The notes under the pieces are model-generated. The model was not told the origin of the DNA. It saw nothing but the letters and a program-made list of their open reading frames with translations, and ran no database searches. A DNA stretch of 64,000 nucleotides, taken from contig JAWKVM010000035.1 in NCBI GenBank assembly GCA_041398025.1, positions 1 to 64,000 of the forward strand, in the 5' to 3' direction. Numbering within the stretch: position 1 is the first letter of the stretch; every line of letters begins with the position of its first letter. Origin of the DNA: JANQPX01 sp041398025. GTDB lineage: Bacteria > Pseudomonadota > Alphaproteobacteria > Geminicoccales > Geminicoccaceae. The position numbers and the translations under genes were made by a program. Positions 50,841 through 58,886 of this stretch are shown one piece after another.

Positions 50841-51339
50841 AGCGCGCGTCCACGATGAACGCGACGGCAGCTTTCCGGCCCTTGCCATCGACCAGCTTGC
50901 AATCGGTGAGCAGCTGCTCATCTGGGCGTTGCGCAACCGGCTTGCCGAAGGCCCGGAGCGGGCGCTGGCAAAGGGGTTTCACGTCGCTTTCGGCCTCAGC
51001 ATGGTCGAACCGGCGCTCGCGTCCTTCCATGGTCTCTACCAGACGCTCCGCGACCATTGCCGGCGCGATCTCGGCTTTCACGGGCCGCGCTGCCGCAGCG
51101 TCAGCAGCGACGAGATCATCATCGTCAGCCTGATCGCCGCGAGCCAGGCCGGCATGACCGCCCATGCGGGCGCGATCGCTCGCTATCTCGTGCATCCTCA
51201 GGCACTTTCGGACCTGATCGACGGTGCCGGCTGCCTCGCCATGCTGCTGCGTCAGAAGGAGCTGAAGCTGCCGCTTCACCCGCTGGTCAGCTATGGCGAA
51301 GCGACGTGCGCCACCGCGCAGCCCAGCCGGCTGCATTGA
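50824..51339 (+). CDS. 171-residue protein next to the nicotianamine-synthase-like gene, unknown
   Basis: A cytoplasmic, mostly helical protein without signal or membrane segment. ALRNRLAEGPERALAKGFHVAFGLSMVEPALASFHGLYQTL and ISDEI-like SSDEIIIVSLIAASQAGM are the better-ordered parts. The start is TTG 50824, overlapping the end of the broken small gene, so they were probably one operon. I do not recognise the family. The position between hmuV and the nicotianamine-synthase-like gene suggests an iron-related role. Confidence 0.6.
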   Translation: MTQSLEARVHDERDGSFPALAIDQLAIGEQLLIWALRNRLAEGPERALAKGFHVAFGLSMVEPALASFHGLYQTLRDHCRRDLGFHGPRCRSVSSDEIIIVSLIAASQAGMTAHAGAIARYLVHPQALSDLIDGAGCLAMLLRQKELKLPLHPLVSYGEATCATAQPSRLH

Positions 51340-51890
51340 AGGCCTCCCGCCACCACCCGCTGATTCTCCACGCCGACGAGCTTGCACCCGAGCCCTCGCC
51401 CGGCATGGAGGCGCCATCGTTGTAGGCATGCCGGCCCTTGGGCGCGTCGGTCCGGCGAAGCGGCCAGGCCGGCGGACGGACACCACGATCTCGGGGCGGT
51501 TCCGCCCCTCAGACGTGAAGCCGGCAACGAAGGGGCGGCCTTCGGGATCGGCACGGGAAGCGACGCAGAGCAACCCTTCGCTGCATGAGATCTCTCCTGC
51601 TGTTGTCCGCTTCGCTTGATGTTCCAAGGCGGCGCCCGGCAAGATCATCAGCCATCGACGACCAAGCTCTTTACAAATGGGCAAATCAATACTCAGCAAT
51701 ATTCAAGTCAATTTGCATATTAGACTCATTACAATTCAAATCTATATTCTTGAATTGTTTCAAAATGAAAAGATAATCATTGATTGCCATCCATTGATCG
51801 ACAAGTATCCGCCATGCGGCAGGCGCAAGATAATCGACGACAACAGAATGAAAGATTGACGAATTGCGGGCGATCGAGCGGGAAGTCGAC
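51340..51890. other. intergenic region, AT-rich in its second half
   Basis: About 550 bases. 51340-51650 is GC-rich and has open frames without family resemblance. 51660-51860 is very AT-rich and contains the inverted repeat listed separately, so it probably holds the promoter of the nicotianamine-synthase-like gene. Confidence 0.5.
51732..51757. promoter_or_regulatory. 8-base inverted repeat, candidate operator
   Basis: CAATTCAA (51732-51739) and TTGAATTG (51750-51757) are perfect inverted repeats with 10 bases between, 134 bases before the nicotianamine-synthase-like ATG. The spacing suits a dimeric regulator. It does not match the Fur-like boxes elsewhere in the window. Confidence 0.45.
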
Positions 51891-53495
51891 ATGGGCAGAA
51901 GATCGAGGCACGGTCGCCGGGCTGCATTGGACGTCAGCCCAGGCCTCCTGGGCGAACATCTGATCGGCCGGATTCTCGGTTGGGAGCAGGTCGACTGGTC
52001 GATAATAGAGCGCCATCGGGAAGGCCGGCGCTTCTCGTTCCGTCGGGAGCCGTGTCCCGAGCCCGCGATCCATGATCAGCTGACGCCGCTTCTCAAGCGC
52101 TGCAATCCCGCTATCGGCGAGTATGCGCCGCTCGCCCCCTCGCCGACCGTCAACCGCAACCTGACGCGGTTGATCGGCTATCTCTGCCGGCATTTCGGCG
52201 AGCATCACCTGCCGCCCGATACGACGGCCGCCGGACCGCTCGTGCGGACCGTCGAGCAGGAGTCTGTACATGCAGGTGTCGTCGGTCACGTGCTGGGGCG
52301 GCTGGACGCCGACCCTGATCTGGCCGAGCGCGCCAGGACCTTGAAGCGGATCGCCGCCCTGGCCGAGGGTGAGCTCGAGAAGCATTTCGCCGCGGCGATC
52401 AACGCCGGAATCGAGATGCGCTTCTTCCGAGGCAACGAAGCCGACCATACGCAGCGGCGTCGGCTGGAGGAACGGGCCAGGGCCGGGCTCGAAGCCGGCC
52501 GCAGGCTGAACCGGGACGAGGTCGCCGGTCTGTCGCTGCCGGACCTGCCGGACGACGCCGATCGCGACCTCAGGCTCGAGATGGCGAAGCTCGTGCTGCA
52601 GAGCTTTCCCTATGTCCGGAATTACGAACTGATGGCGCGCGCCGAGATCGCCATGCTGCAGCAGCCGCTGCGCCCGCGCTTCGTCCGCGAGCGCCTTCTT
52701 GACGGCGACAGCCTGCGGAGCGACAGGATCCGACGGCTCGACCGCGCGGCAGCCGCACTCGCGGCCGCGAGCGGCGCTTCGGCCGATATCGGTTGGCGGA
52801 GCGCCCTGGCCGACAAGACGATCGCCTTTTGCGGCGCCGGTCCGTTGCCGCTGAGCGGGCTCTTCCTTCATCTGATGACCGGCGCACGGATGACGCTGAT
52901 CGACCGTGATCCGACCGCCATCGATCACGCAGCGCGCCTGATCGGGAACCTTGAACGTCTGGAGATCCTAACGCCCGGCGGCTTGACCGTCGTCCGGGAG
53001 GATGCGGGCAGCCTCCGCTTGCAGGACGACCGTGAACGCCCGTCCTTCGACGCCGTCATGCTCGCAAGCCTGGTCGACCCGGACGCCAAGGCGGCACTCG
53101 CCGAGCGGGTTGCGGCAGCGCGCCATGGACCCGGCCTGATCATCGCCCGCTCGGCCCGGGCGCTGTGTGCCAGGCTCGCCTATGACCCGATCAACCCTCG
53201 ACATTTCGACAGTTTCGTTCTCGCCTATTGCGGCGAAACGCTGCCCGCGACCCATGTCGCGACCCACCTGAACCGGATCGATGCGATCAGACAGGATGTG
53301 ACCGCGCCCGGCAGCATCGATCTCCTGGGCGTGGCGCACAAAAGCGTGGTCAACAGCACCGAGGTCTATCGAAAGCTGCCGACAGCCGTTGCGGGGCGGT
53401 GGTCGGGCGGCGATGCGGAGACCTGCATACAGGTACTTGAGCAGGCTCTGGAACGAACGACGTCGGCGGTGCCACCCATCATGCCGTCCGTGTGA
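51891..53495 (+). CDS. nicotianamine-synthase-like protein (possible opine-metallophore enzyme)
   Basis: A 534-residue cytoplasmic protein. From about residue 150 it carries, in order, the landmarks of nicotianamine synthase/CntL enzymes, which join aminobutyrate units from S-adenosylmethionine into metal chelators: LKRIAALAEGELEKHFAAA (151-169), FPYVRNYELMARAEIAML (239-256, with the Tyr and Glu of the active site), IAFCGAGPLPLSGLFL (311-326, SAM loop), LIDRDPTAIDHA (336-347), FDAVMLASLVD (386-396), GLIIARSARAL (415-425) and GVAHKSVVNSTEVY (480-493). The first 60 residues are extra, and one insertion (about 181-228) makes it longer than plant or archaeal enzymes. GGGAAG precedes ATG 51891. 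No cntM-type opine dehydrogenase or exporter is seen nearby. Similarity is by eye. Confidence 0.7.
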   Translation: MGRRSRHGRRAALDVSPGLLGEHLIGRILGWEQVDWSIIERHREGRRFSFRREPCPEPAIHDQLTPLLKRCNPAIGEYAPLAPSPTVNRNLTRLIGYLCRHFGEHHLPPDTTAAGPLVRTVEQESVHAGVVGHVLGRLDADPDLAERARTLKRIAALAEGELEKHFAAAINAGIEMRFFRGNEADHTQRRRLEERARAGLEAGRRLNRDEVAGLSLPDLPDDADRDLRLEMAKLVLQSFPYVRNYELMARAEIAMLQQPLRPRFVRERLLDGDSLRSDRIRRLDRAAAALAAASGASADIGWRSALADKTIAFCGAGPLPLSGLFLHLMTGARMTLIDRDPTAIDHAARLIGNLERLEILTPGGLTVVREDAGSLRLQDDRERPSFDAVMLASLVDPDAKAALAERVAAARHGPGLIIARSARALCARLAYDPINPRHFDSFVLAYCGETLPATHVATHLNRIDAIRQDVTAPGSIDLLGVAHKSVVNSTEVYRKLPTAVAGRWSGGDAETCIQVLEQALERTTSAVPPIMPSV

Positions 53496-53513
53496 CGCCG
53501 CGCCGGCCGGGTC

Positions 53514-53523
53514 GGGGGGGGGG
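53514..53523 (+). repeat. run of ten G residues
   Basis: A homopolymer of ten G lies 18 bases after the stop codon of the nicotianamine-synthase-like gene. Such tracts slip easily in replication and sequencing. It is outside the coding regions I call. Confidence 0.9.
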
Positions 53524-53695
53524 CACGCGCCGGCCTTGATGCGCTGGACACTCTCCATGCCGGAAACAGATGAACGGGTCGACGACTGCACAGCGAATGC
53601 TGGACTCTTGCACGCGCGCCCAAAGCTTTGAACTCGATTGACGGCGATAGCGCCCAGGATCAAGATCAAGCCCTGCGGTCATCGAGGGCATCGCC

Positions 53696-54682
53696 ATGAG
53701 GCGTCGGGATTTCGTCGTTGCGGCGGGTGGGGCGCTCGCCGGGACGCTGGCCGGACAGGCCCGCGCCGCCACAAAACCGCTGGTCGCCTATCTCGGCATA
53801 GCTTCGCGGACGAGCGATCAACCTTTCGTCGATAGTCTGCGGCGCGGTCTGCAGGAGGTCGGGCGGACGCCGGACGTCGACATCACGCTGGTCGATCGCT
53901 ATGCGGATGGCGACCTCGCCCGCTTTCCGGCTCTCCTCGATGATGTCGTGGCGCAGGGCGTTGCCGTGATCGTCGTGCCCGGCATCGCCGCAGCACTTGC
54001 CGTGCGCGAGCGCGCCCCGCAGATTCCGGTGGTCGCGATGGGCCTGCCTTCGACCGTCCTCTATCCCGACCTGTTTCAGAGCCTGCATCGCCCGGGCGGC
54101 AGCGTCACTGGCTTCTCGCCCTTCGGCGAAGATCTGGCCGACAAGCGCGTCGAGCTGCTGCGGGAGCTGGTCCCGGGGCTGAGGACGGTGGCCATCCTGA
54201 ACAACTCGATCGACCCGCTCTACCGTTCCTGGGGCGAGAAGACCGAGCAGGCGGCGCGCGCGCAGGGGCTGGCCGCCGTCCGGCTCGGCGTCGAGAGCAA
54301 GGAGCGTGCGGCGCTCGACAAGCTGATGCGCGCGGCCAAGGAGGCAGGGGCCGAGGGCATGATCATCGTGCGCGATTTTCTGACCCACCTGCTGCAGCAA
54401 GATATTGCGCAGAAAGCCCTGGCCATGGGCATCGCGACGATGGCGGAGCAGCGCAATTTCGTCGAGATAGGCGGGCTCATGTCCTACGGCGCCGATCACC
54501 CGGCGATGTTCCGACGTGCGGGCGCCTATGTCGACGACATCCTGGACGGTGCCGACCCGGCCGACATGCCGATCCAGCTCGCCACGCAATTCGAGCTGGT
54601 GGTCAATCGGCGGACCGCCGAGAAGCTGGACCTGGAGATCCCGCGGTCGATCCTGCTACGCGCCGACGAGGTGATCGAATGA
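53696..54682 (+). CDS. ABC_sub_bind-type periplasmic substrate-binding protein
   Basis: A 328-residue exported protein. The N terminus MRRRDFVVAAGGALAGTLAGQARA has twin Arg, so export may use the Tat route. The mature protein shows the ABC_sub_bind pattern: KPLVAYLGIASRTSDQPFVDSLRRGLQEVG, VAVIVVPGIAAALAVRERAPQIPVVAMG, GFSPFGEDLADKRVELLRELVPGLRTVAIL and FVEIGGLMSYGADHPAMFRRAGAYVDDILDGADPADMPIQ. No permease or ATPase is next to it. Its stop overlaps the start of the adenylate cyclase gene (ATGA), so it may act as the periplasmic ligand-binding half of that sensor. Confidence 0.88.
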   Translation: MRRRDFVVAAGGALAGTLAGQARAATKPLVAYLGIASRTSDQPFVDSLRRGLQEVGRTPDVDITLVDRYADGDLARFPALLDDVVAQGVAVIVVPGIAAALAVRERAPQIPVVAMGLPSTVLYPDLFQSLHRPGGSVTGFSPFGEDLADKRVELLRELVPGLRTVAILNNSIDPLYRSWGEKTEQAARAQGLAAVRLGVESKERAALDKLMRAAKEAGAEGMIIVRDFLTHLLQQDIAQKALAMGIATMAEQRNFVEIGGLMSYGADHPAMFRRAGAYVDDILDGADPADMPIQLATQFELVVNRRTAEKLDLEIPRSILLRADEVIE

Positions 54683-56721
54683 CAGCGCCCTCGGCGCCGC
54701 GCGGCCGGCTGCTGCGCAAATACGCCCTCACGCTTGCGGCCTTGGTGGCCGGCGCTCTGGTGGTGAGCGGGGCCGTGCAGATCTGGTTCGCTTTCGGGGT
54801 GCAGCGCGATGCGCTGGTCCGTATCGAGAACGAGAAAGCAGCTTCGGCCGCACGCGCCATTGAGCAATTCGTTGCCGGCATCGAAGGACAGCTCGGCTGG
54901 ACCTCCCATGCCGGCGCTTACACAGGTCCCGAAGGCGCCGAACAGCAGCGCTTCGACTTCATCCGGCTGCTGCGCCAGGCGCCGTCGATCACCGAGCTCT
55001 CATGGCTCGATGACGACGGCCGGGAACAGCTTCGGACCTCGCGCGTCGGCCTGGACGTGGTCGCCAGCGGTGACGACCATTCGGCCGAGCCGGCCTTCAT
55101 GGAAGCACGCGACAAAGGCACATGGCACGGCCGGGTCTACTTCCACAAGGAGTCGGAGCCCTACATGACCATCGCCCTCGCCGGGCGCGGTCGGGGCGGC
55201 GGGGTGACGGTGGCCGAGGTCAATCTCAAATTCATTTGGGACGTGATCGCCGACATCGAGGTGGGCGAAAGCGGGCGCGCCTATGTGGTCGACCAGGCAG
55301 GGCGGCTGATCGCCCATCCCGACATCGGCCTGGTGCTGCGCCGGACCGAGCTGATCCATCTGCCGCAGGTCGCCGCAGCACTCGCCGGTGCCACCGCCGG
55401 CGCGCCGATGGTGGCGCCCGATCCGGAAGGGCGCGAGGCGCTCAGCCTCTTCGCGCCGATCCTGCCTCTCGGCTGGCGGGTGTTCGTCGACCTGCCGCTC
55501 GACGAAGCCAATCGGCCGCTCTACGCCTCGATGCTGCGCACGGTTGCCCTGGTGCTGGTCGGCGTGCTGCTGGCGGCGGGGGCGGGCCTGCTGCTGGCGC
55601 GCCGCATGACCGGACCGATCCACCGGCTGCAGGCGGGTGCTGCCCGGATCGGCGGGGGCGACCTCGCCGACCGGATCGAGATCCGCACCCATGACGAGCT
55701 CGAGGTGCTTGCCGGCGCGTTCAACGACATGGCGGAGCGGCTTAGCCAGTCCTATGCCGGCCTGGAGGGTCAGGTCGCGGATCGCACCCGGGCGCTCGAG
55801 CAGAAGAACCAGGAGCTGGAGACCCTCTCGACCAAGCTCGCCAAATATCTGGCGCCGCAAGTCTACGACTCGATCTTCGCCGGCCGGCAGGAGGTGCAGC
55901 TCGCCAGCCAGCGCAAGAAGCTCACCGTGTTCTTCTCCGACATCGCCGGCTTCACCGAGACCACGGACCAGATGGAATCCGAGGACCTCACCCAGCTGAT
56001 CAACCACTACCTGACCGAGATGGCGCGCGTGGCGCTCGATCACGGTGCGACGATCGACAAATATATCGGCGATGCGATCATGGTCTTCTTCGGCGATCCG
56101 GAGACCCATGGCGTCAAGGAGGATGCGCTGGCCTGTGTGACCATGGCGATCGCCATGCAAAAGCGCATGCAGGAGCTTTCCACGATCTGGCGGGATGCCG
56201 GCATCGCCCAGCCGCTGCGCTGCCGGATCGGCATCCACACCGGCTACTGCACGGTCGGCAATTTCGGCAGCGAAGACCGGATGGACTACACGATCATCGG
56301 CGGCACGGTGAACCTCGCATCCAGGCTCGAACACGAGGCTCCGCCGGGCGGCATTCTGATCTCCTACGAGACCTACGCGCTGGTGAAGCATGCGATCCAT
56401 TGCGAGGAGGTTGGACGCCTGCGGGTGCGCGGCATCGCCCAGGAGGTCGGCACCTGGCGGGTGATCGATCGCCATGACGAGCTGGTCGATGGCCGCGCGT
56501 CCATTCGCGCCGAGCTGCCGCACCTCACGCTGGACGCTGTCCCGAGCAGCATGTCCGCTGAGGAGCGCGCGGCAGCAGCCTCGGTACTACGACAGGCGCT
56601 CGATGCGCTCTCGTACGAACCGACAGAGGTACAGGCCGATGTCGCACGGTCTGGCGACCACGGGACGTGCTTCAGCGATTCCACAAAACAGGACGATGGC
56701 GTTGGCGCGAAGCCAGTTTGA
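54679..56721 (+). CDS. Cache-HAMP class III adenylate cyclase
   Basis: A 680-residue membrane enzyme that makes cyclic AMP. Membrane segment at about residues 15-35, a periplasmic dCache-like region (about 40-290, with LSWLDDDGREQLRTSRVG and VGESGRAYVVDQAGRLIAHP), a second segment at about 291-312, HAMP, a coiled coil (LEQKNQELETLSTKL) and the catalytic domain. The metal-binding aspartates are in FFSDIAGFTETTDQ and YIGDAIMVFFG; KYIGDA has the adenine-specifying Lys and MDYTIIGGTVNLASRLE has the Asp, Asn and Arg. It should be active and ATP-specific. The tail past residue 640 is not conserved. Coupled to the binding-protein gene. Confidence 0.9.
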   Translation: MTAPSAPRGRLLRKYALTLAALVAGALVVSGAVQIWFAFGVQRDALVRIENEKAASAARAIEQFVAGIEGQLGWTSHAGAYTGPEGAEQQRFDFIRLLRQAPSITELSWLDDDGREQLRTSRVGLDVVASGDDHSAEPAFMEARDKGTWHGRVYFHKESEPYMTIALAGRGRGGGVTVAEVNLKFIWDVIADIEVGESGRAYVVDQAGRLIAHPDIGLVLRRTELIHLPQVAAALAGATAGAPMVAPDPEGREALSLFAPILPLGWRVFVDLPLDEANRPLYASMLRTVALVLVGVLLAAGAGLLLARRMTGPIHRLQAGAARIGGGDLADRIEIRTHDELEVLAGAFNDMAERLSQSYAGLEGQVADRTRALEQKNQELETLSTKLAKYLAPQVYDSIFAGRQEVQLASQRKKLTVFFSDIAGFTETTDQMESEDLTQLINHYLTEMARVALDHGATIDKYIGDAIMVFFGDPETHGVKEDALACVTMAIAMQKRMQELSTIWRDAGIAQPLRCRIGIHTGYCTVGNFGSEDRMDYTIIGGTVNLASRLEHEAPPGGILISYETYALVKHAIHCEEVGRLRVRGIAQEVGTWRVIDRHDELVDGRASIRAELPHLTLDAVPSSMSAEERAAAASVLRQALDALSYEPTEVQADVARSGDHGTCFSDSTKQDDGVGAKPV

Positions 56722-56949
56722 CGAATGTCAGCGCAGGTCTTCACTGCCATGAAATCCCGCAAGCTCCAGCTGCCGACAGCGGCGGCAGGCCCAACCATAT
56801 GGCAAAAGGCTGGCGGAAAGAGATTCTCTCGGGGTGACCGTTCTGGGTCATGACTTAACCTTGAGCGCCCCGTCCGACGAAGGACGGCTTTCACATCCAG
56901 ACCCGACACGAGCACCTTGAGGCATGCTTTTGCAAACTGTTCCCCGTTT

Positions 56950-57530
56950 TTCCTGCCGTCAAAGGTGGAGTCCTCCGCGCTTTTGATGCCCTTGCTGGGC
57001 AGAGCTTGCGCGATCGCTTGTTGGTGGGCCTCGATGGGCGTGGCGCCGCCGAGGCTTGGATGTGGGCGGACCCGGTTGTAGGCGTCCCGCCAGAAGGCCA
57101 GCACGGCGCGGGCCTGGGCGAGCGGCATGAACAGGGTCTCGTTCAGGCATTCGCCGCGCAGCCGGCCGATGAAACGCTCGGCGAACGCGTTCTGCTGCGG
57201 CTTGCCGGGCGCGATATGGTGCCAGCCGACGCCTGGTTCCTGCGACCAGCGCCAGGCATTCCCGGCTGAAGTCGTCGACCACCACCAGGATGCGGAAGCG
57301 CCCGCCGTTCGCCGATCCCATGCGCCGTTCGAGCATGGATCACGGCAGCCCGCCTGGCGGCAGGCGTCACCTTCACCCGGCTTACGCGGCTCCCCCGGAG
57401 CCACGGTCCTCGCTCAGTTCTGCCGCCAGGTCCTTCAAGACAGCGTTGTCGGGCATGGCGTCGGCCAGAAGCCTCTTCAAGCCTGCCGTTCTCATCTTCC
57501 AAAGCCTTCAGCCGCTTGGCGTCCGAGCGA
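56950..57530 (-). mobile_element. broken IS3-family element, transposase remnants
   Basis: Reading on the reverse strand, in three frames, are parts of an IS3/IS407-type transposase: the OrfA end (DAKRLKALEDENGRL, then in another frame KRLLADAMPDNAVLKDL), the OrfB start (VTPAARRAAVIHARTAHGIGERR), then after a missing internal part the core integrase pieces GGRFRILVVVDDFSRECLALVAG and, in another frame, GWHHIAPGKPQQNAFAERFIGRLRGECLNETLF, ending NRVRPHPSLGGATPIEAHQQ. The middle of OrfB (the first catalytic Asp region and helices before it) is deleted. Terminal inverted repeats could not be placed. It cannot transpose by itself. Confidence 0.8.
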
Positions 57531-57840
57531 CCGCCTCGTGTTCCGGCACTTCAGGGAAGAACGCGAAGCGCCGCCAGCAGAGCGGGAAGTCGCGCACCTC
57601 TTCGCCGCTGACGGGCAGCCAGTCGGTAGACTTCTGGAACGACGACGGCGATTGCCCGAACCGTTGCCGAAAGGCGCGGGCGAGGGCGTCCGGCGCGTTG
57701 TAGCCGGCATCCATCGCGATCTCGGTGACGCTCTTGGAAATGCAATTTGGAGAAGGCGGCGACGGCGCTCACCGTTTCCAGGCCCAGATCACCGGCAAGA
57801 TGGCGGACGGTGCCGAGAGAAGACCGAAGCGCTGCGCTTC
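57530..57840 (-). pseudogene. AraC-family regulator remnant, cut by the IS3 element
   Basis: Reverse-strand pieces read DLGLETVSAVAAFSKLHF (first HTH helix region), then after a deletion and frame change EIAMDAGYNAPDALARAFRQRFGQSPSSF (second HTH), and after another deletion GEEVRDFPLCWRRFAFFPEVPEHEAV, the end of the GyrI-like effector domain. The last seven or so residues are missing, replaced by IS3 sequence. At least three lesions; not functional. Confidence 0.7.
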
Positions 57841-57867
57841 CCCGGGCTCATCCAATTCGACAAGCCG

Positions 57868-57905
57868 CAGTCGAACAATCCACAGTCGAACAAACCACAG
57901 TCGAG
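57868..57905. repeat. 15-base tandem repeat, about 2.5 copies
   Basis: CAGTCGAACAATCCA (57868-57882) and CAGTCGAACAAACCA (57883-57897) are followed by CAGTCGAG. It lies in noncoding or decayed sequence between the AraC and SRPBCC remnants. Confidence 0.9.
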
Positions 57906-57959
57906 CCGACGGGACGTCGCAGCATTTCAGCGGGATGTGACGAAGCGTTCCAGCTTGCC

Positions 57960-58096
57960 CAGAGTTTGCAGTCCCAGTTCCACAGCACCGAGGCCGGTGC
58001 GGCCACGTCCCGCTGGAAGGTGAGCGTCGCAAACCGGCTCTTTCCGTCATCAGCCGCCGCAGGGTGCGCGCCGTCTGCGGCCTGGTTCCGTGTCAT
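57960..58096 (-). pseudogene. SRPBCC/AHSA1-type gene, N-terminal remnant
   Basis: On the reverse strand the frame starts MTRNQAADGAHPAAADD and has the strand FATLTFQRDVAAPASVLW, typical of the first strand and helix of AHSA1/SRPBCC proteins (F-x-x-x-R-x-x-x-A-P-x-x-V/L-W). After that the sequence has no family likeness. Its ATG overlaps the stop of the ArsR gene (ATGA), the classic ArsR-AHSA1 gene pair. Confidence 0.5.
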
Positions 58097-58335
58097 TCTT
58101 CACGTTCCTTCATGACGTTCATCACGAATGCATCCAGCCGGTCGAGCCGGGCTTCCCAGATGGCCCGTTGTTCATCGAGCCAGGTCCGCATCGGCTCCAG
58201 AGCCTCGGGCACGATGGCGCAGGTCCGTATCCGCCCGGCCTTGGAGGTGGTTATCAACCCTGCCTCCTCCAGAACGGAAAGATGCCGCATCACCGTGGGC
58301 AGTCGCAGTCCCGTGGGGTCGGCCAGTTCCGTCAC
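58093..58335 (-). pseudogene. ArsR-family regulator lacking its N terminus
   Basis: The 80-residue frame begins in the middle of the winged helix: MTELADPTGLRLPTVMRHLSVLEEAGLITT, then KAGRIRTCAIVPEALEPMRTWLDEQRAIWEARLDRLD as in SdpR/AHSA1-linked ArsR proteins. The usual first 40 residues (ALADPTRR-type helix) are absent and the frame stops just after the msrA gene. It may still be translated from the GTG at 58335, but is probably not functional. Confidence 0.6.
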
Positions 58336-58376
58336 CGCCGCCGGTCGTGGCCGGCGGCGTGGGCGATGTCCTCGAC

Positions 58377-58886
58377 CTATTCAGCCGCTTCACGGGTAGG
58401 CAGCACCCAGCCGGGGCGTGGGAAGTGGCAGGTATAGCCGTTGGGAAAACGCTCCAGATAATCCTGGTGCTCGGGTTCGGCTTCCCAGAAAGCGCCCGCC
58501 GGCGCCACTTCCGTCACCACCTTGCCGGGCCAAAGGCCCGACGCGTCCACATCGGCAATCGTGTCCAGCGCCACCTGCTTCTGCTGCTCGGAGGTGTAGT
58601 AGATCGCCGAGCGATAGCTGGCGCCACGGTCGTTGCCCTGCCGGTCAAGCGTGGTCGGATCGTGGATCTGGAAGAACAGCTCCAGCAACTTGCGATAGCT
58701 GACCACCTCGGTATCGAACTCGATCTCGAGACCTTCCGCATGGGTGCCGTGATTGCGATAGGTGGCGTTGGGCACATCGCCGCCGGTATAGCCGACGCGG
58801 GTCTTGACGACGCCGGGCATCTTGCGGATCAGATCCTGCATGCCCCAGAAGCAGCCACCGGCCAGAATTGCGCGTTCGATCATCAT
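58377..58886 (-). CDS. msrA: peptide-methionine (S)-S-oxide reductase MsrA
   Basis: Repairs the S form of methionine sulfoxide. The 169-residue protein has the catalytic AGGCFWGMQDL with the nucleophile Cys12, GVVKTRVGYTGGDVPNATYRNHGTHAEGLEIEFD and YRSAIYYTSEQQ, all standard. The Cys residues used for recycling at the C terminus in some MsrA proteins are not visible except in YTCHFPRPG. GGAGG precedes the ATG pair at 58886/58883. Its start overlaps the msrB stop, so msrB-msrA is an operon. Confidence 0.93.
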   Translation of the reverse strand: MMIERAILAGGCFWGMQDLIRKMPGVVKTRVGYTGGDVPNATYRNHGTHAEGLEIEFDTEVVSYRKLLELFFQIHDPTTLDRQGNDRGASYRSAIYYTSEQQKQVALDTIADVDASGLWPGKVVTEVAPAGAFWEAEPEHQDYLERFPNGYTCHFPRPGWVLPTREAAE

